64,000 bases of DNA from Cellulophaga sp. HaHaR_3_176 (lineage in GTDB: Bacteria; Bacteroidota; Bacteroidia; Flavobacteriales; Flavobacteriaceae): positions 3,622,001 through 3,686,000 of the forward strand of contig NZ_CP058990.1 of the NCBI RefSeq assembly GCF_019021925.1. Reading direction: 5' to 3'. The stretch's first letter is position 1, and the number at the start of each line of letters is the position of its first letter. Below are positions 8,926 through 17,764 of the stretch, in pieces. A model generated the notes under the pieces. That model searched no databases. It saw nothing but the letters and a program-made list of their open reading frames with translations, and was not told the DNA's origin. Made by a program: the position numbers and the translations under genes.

Positions 8926-9285
8926 ATGGCTGATCATAACGAATTTGGAAAAATAGGAGAGCAATTAGCGGTTGATTTTTTAATTAAAAAAGGTTTCAAA
9001 ATTAAACATAGAAACTATCGATATTTAAAAGCTGAAATTGATGTTATAGCGCAGGTTTCTAATCAGTTAGTTGTGGTAGAAGTAAAGGCTAGAGCCTCTG
9101 GTTTTATAGGTGATTTGAAAGATATGATACCAAAGAAGAAAAGAGATTTATTAGTGCTTGCTGCGAACAATTATGTAATTGAAAAAAATATAGATTTAGA
9201 AATTAGGTTTGATGTAATAACCATTGTTAAAGAAAATGGGACTTATACAATTGACCATATTGAAGATGCTTTTTATTTTTTTTAA
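8926..9285 (+). CDS. YraN family (UPF0102) endonuclease-like protein
   Basis: 119 residues, the normal UPF0102 length. The restriction-endonuclease-like core is visible: GKIGEQLAVDFLIKKGFKI at the N terminus, then 'AEIDVIAQ' and 'VVVEVKAR', giving the E...D-x(n)-ExK metal-site pattern of Holliday-resolvase/Mrr-like folds. The family is widespread, but its in vivo substrate is not established; a DNA nuclease or repair role is inferred from the fold. It is transcribed away from the DUF1800 gene. The next gene has its own promoter overlapping the end of this one. Confidence 0.9.
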   Translation: MADHNEFGKIGEQLAVDFLIKKGFKIKHRNYRYLKAEIDVIAQVSNQLVVVEVKARASGFIGDLKDMIPKKKRDLLVLAANNYVIEKNIDLEIRFDVITIVKENGTYTIDHIEDAFYFF

Positions 9286-9288
9286 GGA

Positions 9289-9320
9289 TTTGTTTTATTT
9301 ATAACAATTTGTTATATTTG
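9289..9320 (+). promoter_or_regulatory. Full Bacteroidota promoter for the ACT-like gene
   Basis: TTTG at 9289-9292 and TATATTTG at 9313-9320 with 20 bases between them match the TTTG-N19/20-TAnnTTTG consensus. Transcription should begin near 9325, about 15 bases before the ATG at 9340. Confidence 0.7.
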
Positions 9321-9339
9321 CATCTCACAACAAGTACAC

Positions 9340-9999
9340 ATGAAAACAATATCTTCTGTAGTAGAGAACTACATTAAAAAGAAACCATTTTTGCAAAGTG
9401 CTCTTGCACAAGGAATTATTAATCTTACTTCTTTATCAAGAATTGTTAAACCAGAAATTGAATCAGAATTAGGTAAAGACATTCGTAATGGAGCAATAGT
9501 AATGGCTTTAAAAAGACTTTCTGATGATTTAGAGTTTAGAGCAACTCATAAAATTATAAAAGTTTTAAAAAACATTGGTGAAATCACAGTTCGTTCTTCA
9601 TTAACTGATTTTACATTTTTATTATCAGATTCAATTCTAGAAAATCAACGTTTACTACTTAAAGAAGTAAATAAAGATAAAGATGTTTTTTACACATCTT
9701 CGAGAGGGGTTAACGAATTAAACATAGTAGTAAGTAACAGTCTTGATAAAACTGTTGAAGAATTGTTTGAATCAGAACGCTGTACTCAAAAAGCAGAAAA
9801 CTTATCTTCTATTACAGTTAAATTACCTTCTGAAAACGTATCTGTACCAGGTATTTATTACTTTATATTTCAGCGTTTAGCTTGGGAGGGTATTGTGCTT
9901 TATGAAGTTATATCAACAACCAACGAGTTTACTATTTTAGTAGATGATGAACATGTTGATATTGCTTTTAAAACAATAAAAGATTTAAAAAGTTTATAA
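9340..9999 (+). CDS. ACT-like domain protein, often labelled aspartate kinase but lacking the kinase domain
   Basis: 219 residues. The C-terminal half (from about 'GIYYFIFQRLAWEGIVLYEV' to 'DEHVDIAFKTIKDL') resembles the ACT domain of aspartate kinase, including a 'FTILVDDEHVDIAF' strand-helix pattern. The N-terminal half is helical (SVVENYIKKKPFLQSALAQG and RNGAIVMALKRL) and resembles a small DNA- or partner-binding region. There is no amino-acid kinase fold, so it cannot phosphorylate aspartate alone. A true aspartate kinase is encoded at 25257. A ligand-sensing regulatory role is inferred. It has its own good promoter. Confidence 0.7.
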   Translation: MKTISSVVENYIKKKPFLQSALAQGIINLTSLSRIVKPEIESELGKDIRNGAIVMALKRLSDDLEFRATHKIIKVLKNIGEITVRSSLTDFTFLLSDSILENQRLLLKEVNKDKDVFYTSSRGVNELNIVVSNSLDKTVEELFESERCTQKAENLSSITVKLPSENVSVPGIYYFIFQRLAWEGIVLYEVISTTNEFTILVDDEHVDIAFKTIKDLKSL

Positions 10000-10015
10000 T
10001 TAATATTTGATGCGG

Positions 10016-11341
10016 TTAGTAGATTTTTTCTAAAAATTCTACTACCGCTTTATCATCTTCTGGTTTTGCAATAATTCTTTTGTCTTTATCTAGAATATAA
10101 TATGTTGGTGTTGAGTGAATATCATATAAATCAGCATATTCACTATCCCATTTTCCTAAAGAAATAGCATGTTCAAAACCTTCTAACTTTTTTGTTTCTA
10201 ATTTCCAGTTTACAGTGTCATCTTCTAAACCAACAGCAATAATTTTTATAGCTGCATTATTTTTTAATTCTTTATGCAATGCAGGTAATTCTTTTAAGCA
10301 ATGGCCGCATGTACTACTCCAAAAAATTAAAACATAGTTTGTAGCATCTTTTAAGGTGCTTAGTTTTTTTAAATCGCTACCATTCTTCCAAGTTAATTCA
10401 GGAGCTAAAACACCTAATCGAAGTCTGGCATAAGCTTCCATTTCTTTTTTAGCTTCCGTATTATTAGTTTCAGTAGCTAAATCTTTTAATGTGTTTTCAA
10501 AAATAAAGTCAGATACAGAATTATAATTATAAGCTACAGCGTAATCCCATAAATTTTTATAAACATCATATCTGAAATTTGCATCAGTCCCATTCAGATA
10601 ATAAGCTATTTTTTTAGCGTTTTTAATAATTTCTTTTTGTGTGTTTTCTTTCGATAACGTTTCTAAAGGCAAAGCTGTAAATACATAGTTTGCAACTTTA
10701 TCTCTCAAATAGCTTGAACTTATTAAAGTAGCATCTTTAAAATCTGTTGTATTAAAATAATTTTCTTTTTTGTGTAAAACGTATTCTTCAACAGACTCTA
10801 CTTTATTCGGTATGTAAGGCTGGTTAGAGGTAATAAAACTATGAGCTAATAACCCTTCCGATTTTATTTCATATTCCTTTTGAAGATTTTTCATCTTCTC
10901 TGTTATTTTCAAAAAAGCAGACGAATTGCTACTTCCTTTTTGATAAAAGCCAATAATTTCTTTCTCTAATAAACTTAGTTTATAAAGGTGTTCGGTAAGT
11001 ATTATGTTTTCTGTAGATGTTACAAAAGAAGCACCTTGATCAGAATTAAAGTTGAAAACAATATCTTCTTTTCCATTATACAACACATCAAAATTATATT
11101 CTTCTTGTGGTACAGCGTAAACTAGTCTATAAGATCCAGGTAGAGCATCGGCAGGTAAGTTTAAAGTGAATTTACCTTTGTCAATTTTTGTATCAGCTAC
11201 ATAAACTTGCGAACCAGGTTTTATTCTATAGGCAATTAACCAGGTATAATCTTCTGCAGGCGAAAATGTACCCGAAATAGTATGTTGTGCACTTAAATTT
11301 ATAGTTAATAAGGTGATAAAAAGTAAAAGAATATGTTTCAT
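10016..11341 (-). CDS. TlpA-like thioredoxin-fold lipoprotein-type/periplasmic protein with DUF4369-like N terminus
   Basis: 441 residues. An N-terminal Sec signal (MKHILLLFITLLTINLSAQ) is followed by a DUF4369-like beta domain (HTISGTFSPAEDYTWLIAY..), a helical middle region and a C-terminal TlpA/ResA-type thioredoxin domain (about 305-441) with the redox motif in FWSSTCGHCLKELP (CGHC) and the cis-Pro segment 'HSTPTYYIL'. Such proteins reduce or isomerise disulfides in the periplasm, for example in cytochrome c maturation. No lipobox Cys follows the signal, so it is probably soluble. It sits 31 bases downstream of mfd on the same strand, but a functional link is not obvious. Confidence 0.85.
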   Translation of the reverse strand: MKHILLLFITLLTINLSAQHTISGTFSPAEDYTWLIAYRIKPGSQVYVADTKIDKGKFTLNLPADALPGSYRLVYAVPQEEYNFDVLYNGKEDIVFNFNSDQGASFVTSTENIILTEHLYKLSLLEKEIIGFYQKGSSNSSAFLKITEKMKNLQKEYEIKSEGLLAHSFITSNQPYIPNKVESVEEYVLHKKENYFNTTDFKDATLISSSYLRDKVANYVFTALPLETLSKENTQKEIIKNAKKIAYYLNGTDANFRYDVYKNLWDYAVAYNYNSVSDFIFENTLKDLATETNNTEAKKEMEAYARLRLGVLAPELTWKNGSDLKKLSTLKDATNYVLIFWSSTCGHCLKELPALHKELKNNAAIKIIAVGLEDDTVNWKLETKKLEGFEHAISLGKWDSEYADLYDIHSTPTYYILDKDKRIIAKPEDDKAVVEFLEKIY

Positions 11342-11372
11342 GTTTTATGTTTTACAAAAATCACTCCAATAA

Positions 11373-14300
11373 TTAATTTGAAGCTAATTTAGTTTCTTTT
11401 TCAAAAGGCTGCATTGCTAAATAGGCACTATCGGTAGATCTTATGTTTTCAAAAACCAATAATAATCTTAAGCCATTTCTGGTTTGTTTTTCTTTAATTT
11501 TACAAAGCTTTGGGTGCGATTGTACAAATTGTAAAACCTTCGTGAAATTAGTGCTTTGATAAAATTCAGACTGTTGATCAGATATAAAATACCCTATCAT
11601 TTTGCCCTGCTTCATTACAATTTTTTCTAGTCCAATACTATTTGCAATCCATTTGATGCGAACAGAATTTAGCAAATCTTCTACTTCAATAGGTAATTCA
11701 CCAAAACGATCGGTTAAATCAGCTTCAAATTTCTTTAAACCGTCTTCATCTTTAATTAGGTTAAGTTCTGTATATAAATTTAATCGCTCTGTAATATTGT
11801 TTACATAATCATCAGGAAAAAGTATTTCGAAGTCGGCATCTATTTGAGTTTCTTTTACAAAAACCTTCTCATGTTTATGGCCTTCTATTTCTTCATATAA
11901 ATCTTTAAATTCATTTTCCTTAAGCTCATCAACAGCTTCAGCTAATATTTTTTGGTAAGCATCAAACCCAACATCATTAATAAAGCCGCTCTGTTCTCCC
12001 CCAAGGATATCACCCGCGCCACGTATTTCTAAATCTTTCATGGCAATATTGAAACCGCTACCTAACTCAGTAAATTGCTCTAAAGCTTCAATACGTTTTC
12101 TAGCATCAGATGTCATTACATCATGAGGCGGAGTAATAAAGTAACAGAAGGCTTTTTTGTTACTTCGACCAACTCTACCACGCATTTGGTGTAAATCACT
12201 CAAACCAAAGTTATTCGCATTATTTATAAAAATGGTATTTGCATTTGATACATCTAACCCACTTTCAATAATAGTTGTAGAGACAAGAACATCAAACTCT
12301 CCGTTAATAAAGGTAAGCATAAGAGTTTCTAATTTTTTACCTTCCATTTGGCCGTGACCAATGCCAATTTTAGCATCTGGTACTAATCGCTGAATTAAAC
12401 CCGCTACTTCTTTAATATTTTCTACTCGGTTATGAATAAAAAATACTTGACCACCACGCTGTATTTCATAATTAACAGCATCTCTAATTGTTTCTTCTGA
12501 AAAGCGAATAACTTCACTTTGTATTGGGTATCGGTTTGGTGGTGCGGTGTTAATAACAGATAAATCACGAGCAGCCATCAAACTAAATTGTAGCGTTCTT
12601 GGTATAGGTGTAGCTGTTAATGTTAAAACATCTACATTTTCTTTAATAGATTTTAATTTGTCTTTTACTGCAACTCCGAATTTTTGTTCTTCATCTACAA
12701 TTAATAAACCTAAGTCTTTAAATTTCACGTTTTTATTTACCAATTGGTGTGTGCCAATAATAATATCAACGTTGCCAGACTCTAAACGTTCTAAAGTATC
12801 TTTTTTCTCTTTAGCTGTTCTAAATCTGTTTAAATAATCAACATTTACAGGCATATCTTTTAAACGCTCTCTAAATGTTCTACTATGTTGAAAAGCAAGA
12901 ATAGTTGTGGGTACTAAAACGGCTACTTGTTTTCCGTTAGCAACTGCTTTGAAGGCAGCTCTGATGGCAACTTCTGTTTTTCCGAAACCTACATCACCAC
13001 AAATTAAACGATCCATGGGGCGTTCGCTCTCCATGTCACGCTTAATATCTTCAGTAGCTTTACTTTGATCGGGAGTATCTTCGTAAATAAAAGAAGCTTC
13101 AAGTTCATGCTGCATATATCCATCAGGCGCATATTGAAAACCTTTTTGAAGTCTCCTTTTTGCGTAAACCTGTATTAAATCGAAAGCAATTTTCTTAACT
13201 CTAGATTTTGCTTTGTCTTTTACTTTTTTCCAAGCACCAGAACCTAATTTGTATATTTTCGGTGGCGTACCATCTTTGCCATTGAATTTTGAAATTTTAT
13301 GTAGTGAGTGTATGCTTACATATAGTATATCACGCTCACCGTATACCAATTTAATAGCTTCTTGTTTTTTACCTTCAACATCAATTTTTTGTAATCCTCC
13401 AAATTTTCCAACACCATGGTCCATATGGGTAACATAATCACCAACTTCTAAACGGTTAAGTTCTTTTAGCGTAATGGCTTGTTTTTTAGAATAACCATTC
13501 TTTAAATGAAACTTATGATAGCGTTCAAATATTTGATGATCTGTAAAACAGGTTAATTTTAAATCAACATCAATAAATCCTTGGTGTAAATTAAAAACAA
13601 TGGTTTTGTAATGTACTTTTTCGCCAACCTCATCAAAAATGTCATGAAAACGTTGCGCTTGCTGTTCTGTAGAACAAAATATATAATTCGTAAAACCAGC
13701 TTTATGCTGCTCATTTAATGTTTCAATTAATAAGTCGAATTTTTTATTAAAGGAAGGTTGAGGTCTTGTATTGAAATCAAGCTTAACAAGATCATCTTTT
13801 GTTCCTGAATTGCCAGAATAAATTAAATTGAAATCGTTTAATTCTTTCTTAAATAATTCAGCATCTACAAATAACGCTTTAGGCTCAGCATGTTTAATTT
13901 CGCTAGATAGTTTTGAAAAAGCTTCTTTAGCTTTTTCAAAAAAGGAATCTAACCTGTCTAAGAGTAATTCTAAATCACTACTGTAAATTACGGTGTTAGA
14001 TGCTATATATTTTAAAAAGCTTTCTCTAGATTCATCTAAAAATTTATTTTCAACATTAGGTATAATGGTGATTTTATTTATTTTATCGAGAGATAGTTGT
14101 GTTTCTACATCAAAAGTTCTAATACTTTCTACTTCATCACCAAAAAATTCTAAACGGTAAGGTTCGTCATTAGAAAAAGAGAATACATCTACGATACCAC
14201 CACGAACAGAAAATTCTCCTGGCTCCGTGACAAAATCTACCCGTTTAAATTTATATTCGAATAGCACTTCGTTTAAAAAATCGAGAGATAAAGAATCTTC

Positions 14301-14750
14301 AATTTTTATTTTTAGAGTGTTTTTATCTAGTTCCTTTCGGGTAACTACTTTTTCGAAAAGAGCATCGGGGTAGGTTACTATTACTGCGGGCTTCTTACGT
14401 GAGTTAATTCTGTTTAAAACCTCAGCTCGTAATAATACGTTTGCATTATCAGTTTCTTCAATTTGATAAGGTCTACGGTAACTACCAGGGTAAAACAACA
14501 CATCTTTTTCTCCAATCAATTGTTCTAAATCATTCAGGTGGTAAGCAGCATGTTCTTTATCATTAAAGATTAGTAGAAATGGCTTTTCTGAAGCTTTAAA
14601 AGCATCTGTTAAAACAAAGGAAAGTGATGAACCAATAAGGCCCTTTAATGCAACTTTGCCGTTATTTTTTTCAAAATTAGAAATAGAAGATTGCAGTTTC
14701 TGCGATTGCGGAGACTGTGAGAATAGTTGTTGAATAATGTTTTGGCTCAA
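11373..14750 (-). CDS. mfd: Transcription-repair coupling factor
   Basis: Removes RNA polymerase stalled at DNA damage and recruits UvrA. Visible blocks: UvrB-homology region ('LLIFNDKEHAAYHL', 'FYPGSYRRPYQIEE'), the CarD-like RNA-polymerase-interacting domain ('LEVGDYVTHMDHGVGKFGGL'), the helicase core with Walker A GDVGFGKTEVAIRAAF, DEEQ box 'LIVDEEQKFGV', 'TLTATPIPRTLQ' and 'QMRGRVGRSNKKAFCYF', and a C-terminal TRCF domain. I choose the TTG at 14750 (SQNIIQQLFSQSPQ, 1125 aa). Upstream in-frame starts at 14813 (TTG) and 14783 (ATG) lie before the -7 promoter box at 14767-14774. If a different promoter is used, the ATG at 14783 remains possible. Confidence 0.95.
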   Translation of the reverse strand: MSQNIIQQLFSQSPQSQKLQSSISNFEKNNGKVALKGLIGSSLSFVLTDAFKASEKPFLLIFNDKEHAAYHLNDLEQLIGEKDVLFYPGSYRRPYQIEETDNANVLLRAEVLNRINSRKKPAVIVTYPDALFEKVVTRKELDKNTLKIKIEDSLSLDFLNEVLFEYKFKRVDFVTEPGEFSVRGGIVDVFSFSNDEPYRLEFFGDEVESIRTFDVETQLSLDKINKITIIPNVENKFLDESRESFLKYIASNTVIYSSDLELLLDRLDSFFEKAKEAFSKLSSEIKHAEPKALFVDAELFKKELNDFNLIYSGNSGTKDDLVKLDFNTRPQPSFNKKFDLLIETLNEQHKAGFTNYIFCSTEQQAQRFHDIFDEVGEKVHYKTIVFNLHQGFIDVDLKLTCFTDHQIFERYHKFHLKNGYSKKQAITLKELNRLEVGDYVTHMDHGVGKFGGLQKIDVEGKKQEAIKLVYGERDILYVSIHSLHKISKFNGKDGTPPKIYKLGSGAWKKVKDKAKSRVKKIAFDLIQVYAKRRLQKGFQYAPDGYMQHELEASFIYEDTPDQSKATEDIKRDMESERPMDRLICGDVGFGKTEVAIRAAFKAVANGKQVAVLVPTTILAFQHSRTFRERLKDMPVNVDYLNRFRTAKEKKDTLERLESGNVDIIIGTHQLVNKNVKFKDLGLLIVDEEQKFGVAVKDKLKSIKENVDVLTLTATPIPRTLQFSLMAARDLSVINTAPPNRYPIQSEVIRFSEETIRDAVNYEIQRGGQVFFIHNRVENIKEVAGLIQRLVPDAKIGIGHGQMEGKKLETLMLTFINGEFDVLVSTTIIESGLDVSNANTIFINNANNFGLSDLHQMRGRVGRSNKKAFCYFITPPHDVMTSDARKRIEALEQFTELGSGFNIAMKDLEIRGAGDILGGEQSGFINDVGFDAYQKILAEAVDELKENEFKDLYEEIEGHKHEKVFVKETQIDADFEILFPDDYVNNITERLNLYTELNLIKDEDGLKKFEADLTDRFGELPIEVEDLLNSVRIKWIANSIGLEKIVMKQGKMIGYFISDQQSEFYQSTNFTKVLQFVQSHPKLCKIKEKQTRNGLRLLLVFENIRSTDSAYLAMQPFEKETKLASN

Positions 14751-14766
14751 CTTTATAACTTTTCTG

Positions 14767-14774
14767 CAAATATA
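14767..14774 (-). promoter_or_regulatory. -7 box for mfd
   Basis: Reverse strand TATATTTG, an exact TAnnTTTG match. The predicted transcript starts near 14760 and so favours translation from the TTG at 14750. Confidence 0.55.
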
Positions 14775-14820
14775 ATCATACATCTTAAATGCATTGCGTT
14801 CATTTTTAATCAATATGAAT

Positions 14821-14841
14821 CACTTTTTATCTCAAAAAGTG
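14821..14841. promoter_or_regulatory. Palindrome in the mfd/oxidoreductase divergent region
   Basis: cacttttt (14821-14828) and aaaaagtg (14834-14841) are exact complements with a 5-base spacer, 31 bases before the oxidoreductase ATG. Because both flanking genes point outward it is not a terminator position; an operator is a reasonable guess. Confidence 0.35.
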
Positions 14842-14872
14842 CAGAACTTGGTGGTTCTATAAAAATAAGAAG

Positions 14873-16222
14873 ATGGCAAACAAGAAATTTGATGTATTTG
14901 TAATAGGAGGTGGTAGTGCAGGACAAGCTGTAGCAAAGTCATGTGCCGAAGCAGGAATGAGTGTGGCAATTACGGAACGTCGTGATTATGGAGGTACCTG
15001 TCCATTGCGCGGTTGTGATCCAAAAAAAGCGCTTTTAGCATCGACAGAAGTTTTAGAAATGGCTAATAATATGAAGGGTAATGGAATTTTAACAATTCCA
15101 AAGCTTTCATGGAAGGATATGCAGAAGTTTAAAAAGACATTTACAAAACCTATTCCTAAGGCTTCAAAAGATAGCTTAAAAGAGTTAGGGATTACTGTTT
15201 TTTCTGGTGCAGCTTCTTTTCTATCAGAAACAACAATCACTTTAGGCGATGAAATTATTGAAGCCGATAAATTTGTTATAGCTATAGGACTGAAGCCTAT
15301 TGAATTACCTATTGAAGGCGCTGCCTTACTAAAGACCAGTGGGGACTTTCTTAATTTAAAAAAGCTTCCAGAGCATTTAGTATTTATTGGCGGAGGATAT
15401 ATAGGAATGGAATTTGCTCATATGGCGGCAAGGGCAGGAGCAAAGGTGACTGTTATTCATTCTCATGAAAGACCATTGCAAGGTTTTGATCCTGATTTAG
15501 TAGATACCTTAGTTACTTATTCTGAAAAAATAGGGATTAAATTTTTATTTAATGCGAAAGTTAATAAGTTGAAAAAAGGAAAAAATAAGTTTAAAGTGTA
15601 TTATGAGCATGAGGATACAACCAAGCATATTAAGGCAAGTATTGTCTTTAATACCGCTGGGCGTGTACCTGCAATAGACCAACTTGATTTAGAGAAGGCA
15701 AAGGTTTCTTTTAGCGAAAAAGGAATTGAAGTAAATGAATACCTTCAAAATTCTAAAAATGATAATGTCTATGCCTGTGGTGATGTTACCGATTATGGGT
15801 TGCCGTTGACTTCTATGACGGGGCCAGAAGCAAATACTGTTTCGGCAAATATTATTAAGGGGAATAAGTCAAAAATAGATACGCCAGTAATTCCTTCTGT
15901 GGTATTTACTTTACCTAATCTAGCTAGTGTAGGTTTAAGTGAAGAAGAAGCTAAGAAAAGATATAAAAACGTACTCGTAAATCATGAGTCTGCCACAGAT
16001 TGGTTTAATGCCAAACGTATCAATGCGCCCATATATGCTTATAAAGTTCTAATTAATGAGCGTACAAAAGCAATTGTAGGTGCCCATATTATAGGCCCGC
16101 ATGCAGGTGAAACTATCAATCTATTTTCATTAGCCATCCGAAAAGAGATGACGGTTGATGATATGAAGGCTATAGTATTTACGTATCCTTCTTGGGGTTA
16201 TGATGTGAATAGAATGTTATAA
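14873..16222 (+). CDS. FAD/NAD(P)-dependent disulfide oxidoreductase of the glutathione-reductase class, atypical active site
   Basis: 449 residues. FAD-binding VFVIGGGSAGQAVAKSC starts at residue 9; the redox dithiol is GGTCPLRGCDPKK (Cys43, Cys48, CX4C); the NAD(P) motif is FIGGGYIGMEFAHMAARAG; and the second FAD motif is 'NVYACGDVTDYG'. The C-terminal dimerisation domain follows. In glutathione or mercuric reductases the C terminus supplies a His-Pro-Thr..Glu dyad from the partner subunit; here the aligned end reads FTYPSWGYDVNRML, with Tyr in place of His. The substrate is therefore not predictable. It is divergent from mfd, and its 3' end overlaps the convergent TspO-like gene by 6 bases. 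Confidence 0.88.
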   Translation: MANKKFDVFVIGGGSAGQAVAKSCAEAGMSVAITERRDYGGTCPLRGCDPKKALLASTEVLEMANNMKGNGILTIPKLSWKDMQKFKKTFTKPIPKASKDSLKELGITVFSGAASFLSETTITLGDEIIEADKFVIAIGLKPIELPIEGAALLKTSGDFLNLKKLPEHLVFIGGGYIGMEFAHMAARAGAKVTVIHSHERPLQGFDPDLVDTLVTYSEKIGIKFLFNAKVNKLKKGKNKFKVYYEHEDTTKHIKASIVFNTAGRVPAIDQLDLEKAKVSFSEKGIEVNEYLQNSKNDNVYACGDVTDYGLPLTSMTGPEANTVSANIIKGNKSKIDTPVIPSVVFTLPNLASVGLSEEEAKKRYKNVLVNHESATDWFNAKRINAPIYAYKVLINERTKAIVGAHIIGPHAGETINLFSLAIRKEMTVDDMKAIVFTYPSWGYDVNRML

Positions 16223-17020
16223 AGATTCTTTTAAACGTTCTTTTAATTTAATAGCAGGGCCAGTGGCCCTGTTTTTATATGCGTGGTAAAAAGTAGATGA
16301 GAATAGTATAACACTGGCCACTACCGCTGTATATGCGATTTCAGGATGGTTTTCAATTTGACGAACGTAGATAGCGATAAATGCCCAAACGGCCACAAGT
16401 GCAAATTCTCTCATGTTTCGTTTATAGGTCATCAAAAGATTTATCAATGTAGCAATACCTATCATAAGTATGGCCCAATTAGCTTCTGATAAAAACCCAC
16501 CAGACCAGCCAAGTTTTGCTAGATAGGCAGTAACATTTGCAATGGTCGCTACCGTAATCCATCCGCTATATAAACAAATAGGCCACCATACAAAGGCAAT
16601 AATTTCTATCGGAGCATCCCAACGTTCCATATTGGTATTTAGGATGATCTTTATTAAAGAAAACAAGATCCCAAACATAATTAAAACAGATAGCCCTGTA
16701 TAATCATACACGAAGGCAAAGACCCATAACCCATTTAGAAAATTAGTGATAGCAAACCAATATCCCGTTTGTAAGATAAAATCGGTTTTCTTAACACTAA
16801 AAAAAGCTCTTCGCACTTGAAAAATAGCATATCCTATTAAAGACAAAAAAATTAGGCCCCAAATGGCAAATGCATAACCTGCTGGCGTAAACAAATTGTC
16901 GTATTGTTTACTTATTTCGCCTATAGTGGTATTGTTAAATTTTAATGCTTGTGATACATAGTTAACGATAATCACGAAGAGTACAGAGGCCGAGTTTACT
17001 AGTGCTAATTTCTTTTCCAT
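16217..17020 (-). CDS. TspO/MBR-like tryptophan-rich membrane protein
   Basis: 267 residues with about seven to eight hydrophobic helices (for example LVNSASVLFVIIVNYVSQAL, AFAIWGLIFLSLIGYAIF, 'LFSLIKIIL', 'AFVWWPICLYSGWITVATIA'). The 'FTPAGYAFAIWGLIFLSL' segment is the characteristic TspO-related signature; the length exceeds the classic five-helix TspO (about 160 aa), matching the longer bacterial relatives. TspO proteins bind porphyrins and sterols, but ligand binding by this longer group is not established. It lies 58 bases downstream of pdeM on the same strand and may be read through from that operon. Confidence 0.75.
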   Translation of the reverse strand: MEKKLALVNSASVLFVIIVNYVSQALKFNNTTIGEISKQYDNLFTPAGYAFAIWGLIFLSLIGYAIFQVRRAFFSVKKTDFILQTGYWFAITNFLNGLWVFAFVYDYTGLSVLIMFGILFSLIKIILNTNMERWDAPIEIIAFVWWPICLYSGWITVATIANVTAYLAKLGWSGGFLSEANWAILMIGIATLINLLMTYKRNMREFALVAVWAFIAIYVRQIENHPEIAYTAVVASVILFSSTFYHAYKNRATGPAIKLKERLKESL

Positions 17021-17078
17021 AGGATAAAATTAAGTGCCTTGAAATTTAATTGTTAATGGTATCCAATTTAAAATGAAC

Positions 17079-17732
17079 TTAGATAACGGAAGAAGCAATA
17101 TCTATCTTAAATATTTCGTCTTTTGTGATAACAAATACCTCGTGTTCTTTAGTAGGTTGTAATGAAAATGTTCCTGTAAATTCGCCAAACGCAGGCAATA
17201 TCATTTGGTAGTTTGATTTAAAAAAACAGGCTAATTTTAATATCTGTCTCCCACTACCTTTTAATTTTATAGCGGGGTGAATATGTCCTGCGAAATTAAA
17301 TAATCCTTTGCGTTCTTCAGGGTGATGTGTAAATAGAAACCCTTGTGTTACAATTTCACTAATCACCTCAATACCTAAAACTTCATATTTTAATGGTGAA
17401 ATAATATCGTGGTTCCCCGCAACTAGGTATAATTTGGCTGCTGTTTTCATTACCCAATCTTCAAACAAATTCCATTCTGTATTCATAGAGGAATGAAATA
17501 AATCACCCAAAAAACAAATACTTTTAGGGTTAAATTGAGCAACAATAGCCTCTAAAAGCATAAAGTTTTTCTGGATGGCCTTTTGCGGAACGGCAGCACC
17601 GTGTTTTCTAAAATGCGATATTTTTCCAAAATGAATGTCACTAACAACAAGTGTACTTTTTTCTTCCCAAAAAAGCGCACCAGAACAATGTAGGGTAAAT
17701 GTCTGATTGTTTAAAACTATGGATTCTGTCAT
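17079..17732 (-). CDS. pdeM: Ligase-associated DNA damage response metallophosphoesterase PdeM
   Basis: 217 residues with the complete calcineurin-like phosphoesterase motif series: DIHFGKISHFRKHG, LGDLFHS, VAGNHD, THHPEE and GHIHPAI. These ligate two divalent metals in DNA/RNA phosphodiesterases. It is the last member of a four-gene, same-strand cluster (exonuclease, ligase, helicase, PdeM), with 32 bases to the helicase stop. Homologous clusters in Pseudomonas and Mycobacteriota encode MPE, Lig, Lhr and Exo proteins whose individual activities have been shown biochemically; the pathway they act in is still poorly defined. Confidence 0.92.
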   Translation of the reverse strand: MTESIVLNNQTFTLHCSGALFWEEKSTLVVSDIHFGKISHFRKHGAAVPQKAIQKNFMLLEAIVAQFNPKSICFLGDLFHSSMNTEWNLFEDWVMKTAAKLYLVAGNHDIISPLKYEVLGIEVISEIVTQGFLFTHHPEERKGLFNFAGHIHPAIKLKGSGRQILKLACFFKSNYQMILPAFGEFTGTFSLQPTKEHEVFVITKDEIFKIDIASSVI

Positions 17733-17764
17733 TCAATACAAAAATAAGAAAAAGCCAAGTAGTT

